The translations under genes were made by a program, and so were the position numbers. This document shows positions 1 to 8,274 of a stretch of 54,258 bases of DNA, piece after piece. Positions within the stretch are counted from its first letter, which is position 1, and each line of letters opens with the position of its first letter. The DNA comes from CAYUMU01 sp964445985 (lineage in GTDB: Bacteria > Planctomycetota > Planctomycetia > Pirellulales > S012-138), in NCBI GenBank assembly GCA_964445985.1, contig CAYUMU010000044.1, forward strand, positions 1 to 54,258. Direction: 5' to 3'. The notes under the pieces were generated by a model that saw only the letters and a program-made list of their open reading frames with translations, made no database searches and was not told where the DNA came from.

Positions 1-92
1 ATCCTTACGAATCGGACGATATGCTAGCACTTGCATAATGCTGGTTAGCGAGGGACGTTCGGGGGGGCTCCCTCGCTAACGCGTCGGGTTAT
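1..92 (+). repeat. dispersed palindromic repeat, family A, copy 1
   Basis: A 12-base stem (44-55 with 69-80) is flanked by conserved tails: a left tail with GCTAGCACTTGCATAAT at 23-39 and a right tail GCGTCGGGTT at 81-90. The whole unit matches, in reverse orientation, the stretch at about 25160-25250. The palindrome core recurs at 852-906. It looks like a REP-type element and shows no coding signal. Confidence 0.8.
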
Positions 93-260
93 GAATTAGC
101 GGCGAAGGCTCGCATTCCCCGCGAACGGGGCGCACCTAGAATCCCTTAGCGTCAGCCAATTGCAATCCCAGGCAGGCGTGTACGCCCCCGCCAGTCCAGA
201 GATAGCGCGCGCGGGTGAAGTTGCCCCTCGGCAAACAGGCCGTTGTCCGCGCACCAAACT
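93..260. other. non-coding spacer
   Basis: Tail of the family A repeat and the 3' flank of the carbonic anhydrase-like gene. I see no gene or clear terminator in it. Confidence 0.5.
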
Positions 261-758
261 CTAGAATCGATGCCGCTCGGCATTGGCCACATAGTGCGCG
301 GCAGCCTGGGCAATGCGTTCCATCTCTTCTGGCTTCAAGGCTCGGACCACTTTGCCTGGCATGCCCAGCACGAGTGAGCCTGCTGGCACAATGGTTCCTT
401 CGGTCACCACGGCCCCGGCGCCCACCAGGCTATGCGCGCCAATCACCGCGCCGTTCATCACGATCGACCGCATCCCGATCATCGCGTTCGATTGCACGGT
501 GGCGCCATGCACGATGGCCAAATGCCCTACGGTCACGTTCTCGCCCAGCGTGCAGGGAAAGCCAGGGTCGGCATGCAGCACCGCGCCATCTTGCACATTG
601 CTGCCGGCCCCCACGGTAATGGCCGCCGTATCGCCGCGCAGCACGGCGTTGAACCATACACTGGCCCGCTCCGCCAAGACCACCTCGCCCACCACCACAG
701 CGCCGGGGGCGATGAAGGCCGAAGGATGAACGAGCTCGGGACGAAAAGGAACGGGCAT
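261..758 (-). CDS. gamma-carbonic anhydrase family protein
   Basis: Protein of 165 aa made of left-handed beta-helix hexapeptide repeats, the fold of Cam/CaiE/PaaY/YrdA proteins, which form trimers with a zinc site at each subunit interface. The three expected zinc ligands are visible: His62 (in LHAD), His79 and His84 (VGHLAIVHG, the HxxxxH spacing of Cam). Arg41, Asp43 and Gln56 also match the family core. The start was set at the ATG giving MPVPFRPEL; the longer open frame upstream is the translated family A repeat and a GGAATTCGGAGT-rich stretch. The family covers carbonic anhydrases and non-anhydrase members, so CO2 hydration is possible but not shown. It appears monocistronic. Confidence 0.9.
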   Translation of the reverse strand: MPVPFRPELVHPSAFIAPGAVVVGEVVLAERASVWFNAVLRGDTAAITVGAGSNVQDGAVLHADPGFPCTLGENVTVGHLAIVHGATVQSNAMIGMRSIVMNGAVIGAHSLVGAGAVVTEGTIVPAGSLVLGMPGKVVRALKPEEMERIAQAAAHYVANAERHRF

Positions 759-765
759 AGCGGAG

Positions 766-812
766 TGCGGAGTGGGGAATTCGGAGTTCGGAATTCGGAG
801 TGGGGAGTTGAG
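766..812. repeat. short degenerate direct repeats rich in GGAGT/GGAATTC
   Basis: Runs of GGAGTGCGGAGTGG, GGAATTCGGAGTTC and GGAATTCGGAGTGG follow one another immediately upstream of the carbonic anhydrase-like gene. This is low-complexity tandem DNA with no coding signal. Confidence 0.55.
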
Positions 813-851
813 GACGCTCCATTTTATATCGATTTGGATTCGCACGATCAT

Positions 852-906
852 AACCCGACGCGTTAGCGAGGGACGTTCGTGGACTCCCTCGCTAACGCGT
901 CGGGTT
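852..906. repeat. dispersed palindromic repeat, family A, copy 2 (perfect palindrome)
   Basis: Two perfectly complementary 22-base arms, 852-873 and 885-906, are separated by 11 bases. The outer ends are AACCCGACGCG and CGCGTCGGGTT. The same arms occur in copies at 1-92 and 25164-25390. Such a strong hairpin between the carbonic anhydrase-like gene and the MFS gene could affect transcript ends, but no U-tract follows it. Confidence 0.85.
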
Positions 907-990
907 GCGAATAGCAGCCGGCTGGCCGCGAAAAACCCGCAACAATGGAGTGCATCTAGAAAACGGTAGCGCGAGAAAAATTGCAAACTA

Positions 991-1070
991 TCGATTGCAA
1001 AATGCAAATTTGGGAAGAGCTATTCTCTATCTCCCCAATTCTCAATTTGCATTTTTCAATTTGCAATCGA
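991..1070. repeat. AT-rich imperfect palindrome, family E, copy 1
   Basis: TCGATTGCAAA/ATGCAAATT at 991-1010 pairs with AATTTGCAT...TTTGCAATCGA at 1044-1070, the second arm carrying a few extra bases. It stands out as AT-rich in a GC-rich region, and a related palindrome lies at 2662-2716. Confidence 0.6.
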
Positions 1071-1158
1071 AACCGGCCAGAAACACAGCTCAACTATCAG
1101 CGGTCATTTTCCGGCAAGGAACCATCACTCTTCAACTCCGAACTATGTCTGCTCCGCA

Positions 1159-2475
1159 CTATGTCTGTTCCTCACTCGCCTCATAGTCTTTCCCTGTCTT
1201 CGCGGCCACAACAATCAAGATTCCTCCGAGTGCCATCAGGCCCGCGGCTAGCATGAAGGGCCAGCGGCTGTCGCGGTAGAAGAGGGTGATGCCAATCATC
1301 GGTCCTAGAATTCGGGCCAGCGAGTTCACGCTTTGCAGCACGCCCAGCACGCTGCCTTGTTGCTCGGGATCGCTGCGCCGCGAGATCAGTGAATTCACGG
1401 CCGGCGTCATGAACGAGAAGCCGGTGACCACCACGCCCAGCGCAATGAACAACTGGGTGGACGATGTCTCGTTGATGGCGTAGATCAGGTGGATAAAACC
1501 GGCCACTTCCAGCGTGGCGCCAATTCCCCCCAGGGCGCCTTCCGAAAGCCGTCCGGCCAAGCGCCGCACCAGTACCCCTTGGGCAATGGTCAGCGTGAGC
1601 CCAATGTAGGCAAACGTCAAGCAGACTTCGCGAAACGAAAACTGAAATGGCCCCCGAACCTCTGGCCGCGAAGCCGCGGTTGCCGAGGGCACAAGCTCCG
1701 GGGGCGCGGCTTCAGCGACTTCTTCGGTGGTGCCTCGCACGAGCAGCGACAGCGTGGCTTCAAAGTTGCCGAACGAGAACACGCAAATCAGCGAGGCCAG
1801 CAGCAACATGCCCACCGAAGGGATCGACATCGCCTGCCGCAAGGCAGCCAGGCGAAAGCCGTGCGAACTGGGCTTGGCCGTGGCTTCGCCGCGCGCGTGC
1901 AGCGACTCAGGCAGTTTGAAGACGGCCATCAGCAGGGCGATGGCGGAAAGCCCCGCGGCAAACAGGCCCGGCCCTGGCCCCGGGTCGCCGGTCCCGCTGG
2001 GCAGGGCCAGCATTCCGACCAACGGGCCGAAGGTGAATCCCAAACCAAAGGCGGCCCCGATCAGGGCCATGCCTTTGGTGCGGCCGTGGGTGCTGGTGGT
2101 GTCGGCAATATAGGCCTGGGCCGTGGCGATGGTGGCCCCGGCAATGCCTGCCCCGATCCGCGAAACGAAGAGCAGCGTCAGGTCTTTGGCCCACGTGGCG
2201 TAACCAAACAGGGCATAGAACACCACCGAGCCTGCCAGGCCGATCATGATCACCGGCCGCCGGCCAATGCGATCGGAAATGCGTCCCCACACGGGGGCAA
2301 ACAAGAACTGCATGGCCGAAAAGCTGGCCATCAGCACGCCCACCATCCACTTATGCGAGGTCATTTGGTCGGCGTAAATCGGCAGCAGCGGCAGCACGAT
2401 GCCAAAGCCCAGCAGGTCGATAAAGACCGTCAGAAACAGCACGAACAGCGAAGCGCGGCGGGGGCCGTCATTCAT
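1159..2475 (-). CDS. MFS transporter, TetA/DHA1-like
   Basis: Integral membrane protein of 438 aa with about 12 hydrophobic segments. The loop between segments 2 and 3 carries the MFS motif A (GRISDRIGRRPVIMIG), and the first helix reads LTVFIDLLGFGIVLPLLPIYA, typical of the TetA-like drug:H+ antiporter group. A long, Glu/Pro-containing loop in the middle (around TEEVAEAAPPELVPSATAASRPEVRG) separates the two six-helix halves. The start chosen is the ATG giving MNDGPRRAS; the frame stays open for another 54 codons, but that stretch is the family B repeat. No clear Shine-Dalgarno sequence is visible. The substrate cannot be read from sequence; resistance is one possibility among several. Confidence 0.9.
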   Translation of the reverse strand: MNDGPRRASLFVLFLTVFIDLLGFGIVLPLLPIYADQMTSHKWMVGVLMASFSAMQFLFAPVWGRISDRIGRRPVIMIGLAGSVVFYALFGYATWAKDLTLLFVSRIGAGIAGATIATAQAYIADTTSTHGRTKGMALIGAAFGLGFTFGPLVGMLALPSGTGDPGPGPGLFAAGLSAIALLMAVFKLPESLHARGEATAKPSSHGFRLAALRQAMSIPSVGMLLLASLICVFSFGNFEATLSLLVRGTTEEVAEAAPPELVPSATAASRPEVRGPFQFSFREVCLTFAYIGLTLTIAQGVLVRRLAGRLSEGALGGIGATLEVAGFIHLIYAINETSSTQLFIALGVVVTGFSFMTPAVNSLISRRSDPEQQGSVLGVLQSVNSLARILGPMIGITLFYRDSRWPFMLAAGLMALGGILIVVAAKTGKDYEASEEQT

Positions 2476-2520
2476 ACGGGGAACACTCGGTGCAGTTGGT
2501 TGGAGGCCAGAGGCAGGCTG

Positions 2521-2656
2521 GCTTGATAAAAACGGTTGCTGGCATGCCCAGGTTTTGTTGCGCGGCGGCGGGTACTTGCGCCGCTCGGCATTGGATCGGG
2601 TTCGAGCGAATCGATCCCGTATGGCCCACGACCTCAACTACATATCAGAAAATTGA
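2521..2656. repeat. dispersed ~135-bp repeat, family B, copy 1
   Basis: Aligns base for base, in the same orientation and with a few substitutions, to 24944-25076. Shared blocks include GCGCGGCGGCGGGTACTTGC and CATTGGATCGGGTTCGAGCG. Both copies lie upstream of minus-strand genes (MFS here, the ECF sigma factor for copy 2). Function unknown; a mobile element, a leader or a non-coding RNA are all possible. Confidence 0.8.
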
Positions 2657-2661
2657 AAAAT

Positions 2662-2716
2662 GCAAATTGAAAATTTCATCGGGGCAAACTCTTACGTCTT
2701 TCAATTTTCAATTTGC
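2662..2716. repeat. AT-rich palindrome, family E, copy 2
   Basis: Perfect 12-base arms GCAAATTGAAAA (2662-2673) and TTTTCAATTTGC (2705-2716) flank a 31-base loop. It is related in sequence to the palindrome at 991-1070. Confidence 0.6.
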
Positions 2717-2859
2717 AATCCAATGCGGCGTGCAGGCCATGTGCTTTGGATTTGCCGGCAGGGTTGAGCGCAAGTGACGATCAACGCGCAACACCCTGTT
2801 TTCCGCAACCATCCCAAGTCACGGTCATTTCATCAGGATACCCCGCGGCGGCCAGCCAC

Positions 2860-2892
2860 GAAAATACCCCCTGTTGGCGAGACAGGGGGTAT
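2860..2892 (-). terminator. Rho-independent terminator of the MORN-type gene
   Basis: Perfect 11-bp stem ATACCCCCTGT (2864-2874) with ACAGGGGGTAT (2882-2892) and a 7-base loop. On the minus strand it is followed by TTTT, and it lies about 100 bases after the stop codon of the gene ending at 2990. Confidence 0.7.
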
Positions 2893-2989
2893 CGGCGTCC
2901 AGCGGGACTCGGCTAGCTAGCGAATCCATTGGCCCTCTCACAAGGCTTCGCTGGGAATGGCTGGTGGCGCACGGCGGCTTGCGGCTGTT

Positions 2990-4258
2990 TCATCGAAGGG
3001 GAAACAAGCTGGGGAACTTGGCCTGGCGTGGTTCTTCGCTGCCGGTCGGGTTATTCACCACAGCGCCGTCGGCGTCAGAGAACCGGGTGGCCTGGGTGAC
3101 CTTGCCATCGGTGTTCCACCAGGTCCAGGCGTCGTGGGGCGTGCCGGCCTGATAATCGCCGCGGATCGAGCGGAGGCCGTTTTCGTGCCACCAGCACCAC
3201 TCGCCGGTTTGCAGGCCGTCCTCGTAGGCGCCTTCGATCGCTTTTTGCCCGTTGGCGAAATGCCAGACGAAGACGCCAACCGGCAGATCGAATCGGTATT
3301 CGCCCTGCATCTTGATTTGGCCGTTGGGGTGCCAGGCCGTAAAGAGCCCGTGCTTCACGGCCACGCCCTGCGGTTGATAGGTGGCCATGGCGCCTTGATG
3401 CCAGTCATCCAGCGTTTTTGGTTGCAGAGCCGGCTCGAGCACCTGGCTGACCGTTTTCTTGATGTTGCCCTTGCCCTGGTGATAGGTCACCTGTTCCGCT
3501 TGCTTGCGGCCGAGATCGTATGTATCCACTCGGGCCACCGAGCCATCGGGCTTGTAGTCGGTTACATCGCCGTGCAAAATGCCCTGCTCGTAGCGCATCT
3601 CACGCAACTTTTGCCCATTCGGGTAATACCAACTGGCTCGTCCCTGGCGTTCGCCCCGTTCGAATTGGATCTCGCACACCTTGCGGTGCTTGGCGTCGTA
3701 GATGATCCAGAAGCCGTGCAGGGTGTCGTTCGCAAATTGCCCCTGGCTAATGAAGGGGGGCGAATAGTCGACGAACGGCCGTTCGCGCAGCATGGGCACC
3801 TCGCCCGCGGCGTACCAATGGTTCCACACGCCACAGCGGGCATCGTGCTGGTACTGGCCCTCCATCACCCGCTCGCCGCGCTCGTCGAACATTTTCCAAT
3901 CGCCATGGTTCAGGTAATTGCCTTTGGCGTCTTGGATGACTTGGCGCGAGATTTTGACTTTGCCGTTCGGGTAGCGCTCTTCCACCACTTCGGGAGCATC
4001 GGCCTGGGCCTCTGTCCGGTGTTCGGCGGCGTTGTTCGCCGCGGGCATGTCTACTTCCGCCGGCAGGACCGGGATCGCGGGTGGCGAGTCTTTTACCGTC
4101 AGCGATTCGGCAATCAGGGCCGCGAGCGCGGGCGAGATCGCTGGTTGGGCGGATTTCTCCGCGGACAATCCTGTGACCGTGAGGATCGGTTGCACACAGA
4201 GCGAAGTCATCATGCACGCTGGCCACGCCCAGCCCTTCCAATTTCTGGCGGTAGACAT
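2990..4258 (-). CDS. exported MORN-repeat / YwqK-type protein
   Basis: Protein of 422 aa. From about residue 90 it consists of repeated units of the form YPNGKVK, WYYPNGQKLREMRYEQG, WHPNGQIKMQGEY and WHENGLRSIRGDY, the pattern of MORN-variant repeats annotated as YwqK-family antitoxin domains. The N-terminus (MSTARNWKGWAWPACMMTSLCVQPILTV) is hydrophobic and looks like a signal sequence, so it probably acts outside the cytoplasm. A good Shine-Dalgarno (AAGGA, 8 bases upstream) supports this ATG. No toxin partner is adjacent, so an antitoxin role is not supported; such repeats also serve as structural modules. Confidence 0.8.
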   Translation of the reverse strand: MSTARNWKGWAWPACMMTSLCVQPILTVTGLSAEKSAQPAISPALAALIAESLTVKDSPPAIPVLPAEVDMPAANNAAEHRTEAQADAPEVVEERYPNGKVKISRQVIQDAKGNYLNHGDWKMFDERGERVMEGQYQHDARCGVWNHWYAAGEVPMLRERPFVDYSPPFISQGQFANDTLHGFWIIYDAKHRKVCEIQFERGERQGRASWYYPNGQKLREMRYEQGILHGDVTDYKPDGSVARVDTYDLGRKQAEQVTYHQGKGNIKKTVSQVLEPALQPKTLDDWHQGAMATYQPQGVAVKHGLFTAWHPNGQIKMQGEYRFDLPVGVFVWHFANGQKAIEGAYEDGLQTGEWCWWHENGLRSIRGDYQAGTPHDAWTWWNTDGKVTQATRFSDADGAVVNNPTGSEEPRQAKFPSLFPLR

Positions 4259-4760
4259 TCTTCGGATCCTTCACACGAGTGAATCGTTAACCGCACGCTC
4301 AACTTTGGCCCGCGCCTGGCGGCTGGCAAAGCTGTCACACGTACGAAACCCATTGCCGTGGGGAACGCGCCTGATACCCTGTCCGAATCCCCTCTTGCTG
4401 GGGTTCATCGTCGTGATAGTCGCTACAGATCAACCCTCGATTTTTGGCCGGCAAGCTTTCTCCAAAATGCCTCGATTCCGGCAAGAACACGCCGCAACGG
4501 GTGGTTTCGCTCCCTGACAGCGACGGCATCGCTATCGCCTGCAAGCTGCCAGCGATGGCAACCCAGCACCGCTATTACGACGGGGATGCCAATATGAACG
4601 GTGAACCCGATCACGAGATGAGAGGAATTGGAAAGGTGCCGCCTGCTTCCCTGGTTTACAATGGCCAACAGTGGTTTACCCGGCGGAAAATTCGGCAGCC
4701 TGGATTCCATCCTTCCCGTTCCGTCGATCTTGCGCAGCACCTATCGAGAGACCTCCGGCC
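4259..4760. other. non-coding spacer between divergent genes
   Basis: About 500 bases between the divergent MORN-type and gamma-glutamyltransferase genes. It should hold both promoters, but I could not pick either with confidence, and the open frames here show no recognisable protein. Confidence 0.5.
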
Positions 4761-6500
4761 ATGCAGCAATCGTTCCTTCGCAATGGTGTAACATCCGCCA
4801 GGTTTGGGTTTTCGACGGCAATCCTGGGGTTGGCCGTTCTGGGCTTGCTGCTCAGTTCGTGGGGTGGGCGGTCGATCGCTGCCGAGCATCTCGCGGAGGG
4901 GAAGCGCGGCATGGTGGTGGCCGTTTCGCCCCCGGCCGTGGAAGTCGGCGTGGCCGTGCTGCAAGAGGGTGGAACCGCGGTCGATGCCGCCGTGGCCGTG
5001 GCCTTCGCGATGGCTGTTACCTGGCCCGAGGCCGGCAACATTGGCGGCGGCGGTTTCATGATGGTGCATCCCGGCCAAGGCCAGGAGCCCCAGTGCATTG
5101 AGTATCGCGAAACGGCCCCCGCGGCTGCCACGCCCGACATGTTCACGCTGGGTGAAAGCCGGTACACGCATAAGATCGTCGGCACGCCCGGCACCGTGGC
5201 CGGTCTGGCCCTGGCCCATCAAAAGTATGGCAAGCTGCCTTGGGCTCGACTCGTAACACCGGCCGTGAAGCTGGCGAAGGACGGCTTCGCGCTCGACACG
5301 GCCACGGCCAACTCGCTCAATCGCGTGCTCGAAGACCGCTATAGCCGCGAGATGCCCGAGCTGCTGCGGGTGTTTGGCCGGGCCGATGGCAATCCTTGGA
5401 AAGAGGGCGACGTGCTGGTGCAAGCCGACCTGGCCGGCACGCTGGAGCAAATTGCCCAGCATGGCCGCGATGGCTTTTATCAAGGTGTGGTGGCCGAGAA
5501 GCTGGTGGCGGAAATGAAGCAAGGCGGCGGCCTGATCACGGCGGCCGACCTGGCTGGTTACCAGGCCAAGGCGCGAACGCCCATCCACGGCACGTATCGC
5601 GGCTTTGACGTCTATGGCCCCCCGCCCCCCAGTTCCGGCGGAATTTGCCTGGTCGAAATGCTCAACATCCTCGAGCGGTTCAATCTGCGGAGTGAAGCTC
5701 GGTTTTCGGGCCGCACGCAGCATCTGATGATCGAAGCCATGCGGAGGGCCTACCTCGACAGGGCCCGTTACCTGGGCGACGCCGACTTCGTGGAGATCCC
5801 CAAAAAACTGACCAGCAAGCAGTACGCGGCCGAGCTTGCCGAGGGCATCGATCTTCAGCAGGCCACCCCCAGCTTGTCGCTGGCCAACGATATCCCCGTG
5901 GCCGAGGGGGGCGATAGCACGACGCATTTTTCGGTCATCGATAGCACCGGCATGGCCGTTTCCAATACTTACACGCTGGAGTTCAGTTTCGGTTCGCGGA
6001 TCGTTGTCCGCGGGGCGGGCTTCTTGCTGAACAACGAAATGGGCGATTTCAACTGGCAGGCGGGCTACACCGATCGCCGCGGAGCGATCGGCACGGCCGC
6101 CAATCTCATCGCCCCCGGCAAGCGCATGCTCAGCTCGCAAACGCCGGTGATCGTGGCCCGCGATGGCAAGGCGCGGCTGGTGACCGGCAGCCCCGGAGGG
6201 CGAACCATTATCAATACGGTGCTGTGCGTGGTGCTCAACACATTGGAATATGAGTGGCCCCTGGAGAGGGCGGTGCAGGCGCCGCGGCTGCATCACCAGT
6301 GGCTGCCCGACGAAGCCCGACTGGAAGCGGCCCCAGACAGCGACCATCGACCGGTAATCGAGGCCCTGCAAGCGATGGGACACCAGGTGACCAGTGGCGG
6401 CTCCCAAGGCGATGCCCATTCGATCAGTGTCGATCCCAAAACGGGCAGTTACCACGGGGTGGCCGACGATCGCCGGGGAGGAAACGCCGCAGGCTATTAG
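4761..6500 (+). CDS. ggt: gamma-glutamyltransferase
   Basis: Exported N-terminal nucleophile hydrolase of 579 aa (E. coli GGT is 580), cleaving or transferring the gamma-glutamyl group of glutathione and related compounds. A signal peptide spans about residues 1-41 (hydrophobic core ILGLAVLGLLL). The autocleavage site and nucleophile lie at Thr387 in STTHFSVID, followed by the family pattern AVSNTYTLEFSFGS. The small subunit contains PGKRMLSSQTPVIV, GSPGGRTIINTVL and APRLHHQWLPDE, all close to E. coli. The start was placed at MQQSFLRNG because it puts the signal peptide at the N-terminus; 30 further open codons upstream look non-coding. The gene appears monocistronic. Confidence 0.95.
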   Translation: MQQSFLRNGVTSARFGFSTAILGLAVLGLLLSSWGGRSIAAEHLAEGKRGMVVAVSPPAVEVGVAVLQEGGTAVDAAVAVAFAMAVTWPEAGNIGGGGFMMVHPGQGQEPQCIEYRETAPAAATPDMFTLGESRYTHKIVGTPGTVAGLALAHQKYGKLPWARLVTPAVKLAKDGFALDTATANSLNRVLEDRYSREMPELLRVFGRADGNPWKEGDVLVQADLAGTLEQIAQHGRDGFYQGVVAEKLVAEMKQGGGLITAADLAGYQAKARTPIHGTYRGFDVYGPPPPSSGGICLVEMLNILERFNLRSEARFSGRTQHLMIEAMRRAYLDRARYLGDADFVEIPKKLTSKQYAAELAEGIDLQQATPSLSLANDIPVAEGGDSTTHFSVIDSTGMAVSNTYTLEFSFGSRIVVRGAGFLLNNEMGDFNWQAGYTDRRGAIGTAANLIAPGKRMLSSQTPVIVARDGKARLVTGSPGGRTIINTVLCVVLNTLEYEWPLERAVQAPRLHHQWLPDEARLEAAPDSDHRPVIEALQAMGHQVTSGGSQGDAHSISVDPKTGSYHGVADDRRGGNAAGY

Positions 6501-6507
6501 CTGGCAC

Positions 6508-6535
6508 GTGACCGGCGGGAACCTTCCCCTATAAT
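6508..6535 (+). promoter_or_regulatory. putative sigma70-type promoter of the 202-aa exported protein gene
   Basis: A perfect TATAAT at 6530-6535 is preceded, at 16 bases, by GTGACC (4 of 6 matches to TTGACA). It would start transcription near 6542, about 60 bases before the gene at 6602. Planctomycete promoter consensus is not well defined, so this is tentative. Confidence 0.4.
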
Positions 6536-6601
6536 GCGCCATACGCAGAGACGGGAACCCGCGAGGCTTGAGGGGCGGCAGAAGGAGCGAAGGCCGAACT
6601 T

Positions 6602-7210
6602 ATGATGCGCAACTTTCTCACCGGCGTGGCGCTGTTGGCGGCCCTGGGCGTATCGGTTGCGGCGGGGGTGGAGGCCATCCGCCAGGCCGTCCAAGGCCCC
6701 GTGCAAATAATCATCGACGGCGTAACGATTTCGGGCGACGACTACCAGCGAGGCGCGCTGCATGCACTGCTAGCCTACGAATTTGACGACAGCGGCGACC
6801 GTACCTCCAAGCGGTATGTGTTGGAAATGCTTGAAGATCGGCTGGACGAACGCGCCGATATCGCCAGCGAATGGAAAACGCTCTCCCGAGCCGACCGCTT
6901 GCGCGTGCAGCAGATCGTGCTGCACCTGGCGCCTGTCTGGCTGGACGATCATTCCGAGAAATATGCCGCATTGCCATACTGGGATCAGCCTTACTACCTG
7001 GACCAACAGATCGAGCGGCTTGTAATCTGGGCTCAGGCTTCTTCGGCCCTGGGGACCGATCACGGGAGCCTGATGGAAGGCATTGACCTCCCGTTGATCG
7101 ACGCCGAACTCGAGGACTGGTTGGCTCGCCTCAAACCGAAAGAACGCCAGCAGCATCGCAAGTTTTTGGCGGCTCTCCGCAGCCGGGCGATGAGCAAAGC
7201 AGGGAGGTAG
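6602..7210 (+). CDS. hypothetical exported or membrane-anchored protein
   Basis: Protein of 202 aa that I do not recognise. Residues 7-27 form a hydrophobic N-terminal segment (FLTGVALLAALGVSVAAGVEAI), probably a signal anchor. The rest is acidic to neutral and helix-rich, with a basic C-terminal end (RLKPKERQQHRKFLAALRSRAMSKAGR). Two adjacent ATG codons could start it; the second sits 3 bases downstream. It follows ggt by about 100 bases but has its own candidate promoter. Likely lineage-specific. Confidence 0.7.
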   Translation: MMRNFLTGVALLAALGVSVAAGVEAIRQAVQGPVQIIIDGVTISGDDYQRGALHALLAYEFDDSGDRTSKRYVLEMLEDRLDERADIASEWKTLSRADRLRVQQIVLHLAPVWLDDHSEKYAALPYWDQPYYLDQQIERLVIWAQASSALGTDHGSLMEGIDLPLIDAELEDWLARLKPKERQQHRKFLAALRSRAMSKAGR

Positions 7211-7266
7211 ATTCAAAGGCCAGCAGGCCCATGCTTTCCTCGGCCCAGGATTTGCTTGGCGGCAGG

Positions 7267-7308
7267 TTTCTCGGCTTCGCTTTCTCGGCTTCGCTTTCTC
7301 GGCTTCGC
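7267..7308. repeat. perfect tandem repeat, 3 x 14 bp
   Basis: Three identical copies of TTTCTCGGCTTCGC (7267-7280, 7281-7294, 7295-7308) lie in the 300-base gap between two exported-protein genes. Nothing else in the gap (7211-7510) is recognisable. Confidence 0.9.
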
Positions 7309-7510
7309 TTGCCGTGCCAGCATCGATGGGGATCGCCCCCGACGCGGGGTGGCAGAAATCGTGGTAGACCGGGACAGGGACTTGCGTTAGGTTAATAAAC
7401 TCCCAACATATACACGGGTTGCCATTTTGCTCGAAAGGTCGGGCGTTCAAGGGGAACGGCCGGCAATCGTCAGCGTACACGGCGCCTTCTTCCAGAAAAC
7501 AGGGAATTCC

Positions 7511-8119
7511 ATGACCGCCCTTCGATTCGCCTTGCCCTTGTGGCTGGTTTGGTTTGCGACAAGCGCCCTGGTTGCACAAGAGGGCGCGGTGAAAGATGAC
7601 CGCTACTATCCGCTCAAGAAGGGCAGCGTTTGGGAATATGCCACGGCCGGCAAAACCTTTCAGATCAAGCTCGTGGATTTCGAAATGGTGGGCGACACCA
7701 TGTGCGCCAAGCTCGAATCCATTTTGAACGGCAACCAGGTGGCCTCGGAGCACGTGGCCGTCAAAGACGATGGCATCTACCGCTACAAGTACAACAACAT
7801 CGAGATCAATCCGCCGCTCAAGTTCTTGGAACTGCCCGCCGCCCCCGATAAAAAATGGCAGGTCGACAGTAAGGCCAGCACGCCCAGCGGCGGCGAATTG
7901 GTCCTCAAGGGCGAGTTCACCACCAAGTCCGAAAAGGTCAAAGTGCCCGCCGGCGATTACCAGGCAATCTCGGCCAGCAGCACCGGCTTTGAAGTGATGA
8001 GCCAAAAGCTCGAAATGATCTACTACTTCGCCCCCGATGTCGGCATGGTGAAGCAGAACGTGAAGGTGGGTAACAGCAACGTGGTGGTGGAACTCCAAAA
8101 GTACACCCCTGGCCAGTAA
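7511..8119 (+). CDS. secreted hypothetical protein
   Basis: Protein of 202 aa with a classic signal peptide (MTALRFALPLWLVWFATSALVAQ, cleavage near residue 23). The mature part starts DDRYYPLKKGSVWEYATAGKTFQIKLVD and is built of alternating short strands rich in Lys, Val and Tyr, suggesting a beta-barrel or lipocalin-like fold. This is an inference from pattern only. The pattern resembles planctomycete exported proteins of unknown function. The start was moved 28 codons into the open frame to the Met before the signal peptide. A strong terminator follows. Confidence 0.75.
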   Translation: MTALRFALPLWLVWFATSALVAQEGAVKDDRYYPLKKGSVWEYATAGKTFQIKLVDFEMVGDTMCAKLESILNGNQVASEHVAVKDDGIYRYKYNNIEINPPLKFLELPAAPDKKWQVDSKASTPSGGELVLKGEFTTKSEKVKVPAGDYQAISASSTGFEVMSQKLEMIYYFAPDVGMVKQNVKVGNSNVVVELQKYTPGQ

Positions 8120-8150
8120 CACCTCCCTCCCGTCCAACACCAAAACGCTC

Positions 8151-8192
8151 AAAAAGCGTGCCAGGCCCACCACGGTTTGGCACGCTTTTTGT
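8151..8192 (+). terminator. Rho-independent terminator
   Basis: A 13-bp perfect stem, AAAAAGCGTGCCA (8151-8163) with TGGCACGCTTTTT (8178-8190), and a 14-base loop, ending in a T run. It lies 32 bases after the stop codon of the upstream secreted protein. Because the stem is flanked by A and T runs it could also terminate transcription arriving on the minus strand. Confidence 0.9.
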
Positions 8193-8274
8193 TTGCGCTA
8201 AAACCTGCCGCCAGGACCGGTGCGGGCTTAATTCCAATTGCCGGTGATCAGGCCGCGGTCGGCGAGGTGTCGAC

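Noticed and set aside
2990..4258. Reading the YwqK-type protein as an antitoxin of a toxin-antitoxin system
   Set aside because: No toxin gene is adjacent, and the protein carries a signal-like N-terminus, which does not fit a cytoplasmic antitoxin.
2957..4282. 441-codon plus-strand frame opposite the MORN-type gene
   Set aside because: The minus-strand product has regular repeats, a signal peptide and a good ribosome site; the plus frame has none of these.
4423..4740. 105-codon minus-strand frame upstream of ggt
   Set aside because: One weak hydrophobic stretch but no ribosome site or family similarity; likely chance.
4656..6542. 628-codon open frame on the minus strand opposite the gamma-glutamyltransferase gene
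   Set aside because: It is a GC-driven antisense shadow: His/Arg/Gly rich, no domain motifs, fully overlapping a clear enzyme gene.
7267..7308. The 14-bp tandem repeats as a CRISPR array
   Set aside because: Units are directly adjacent without spacers.
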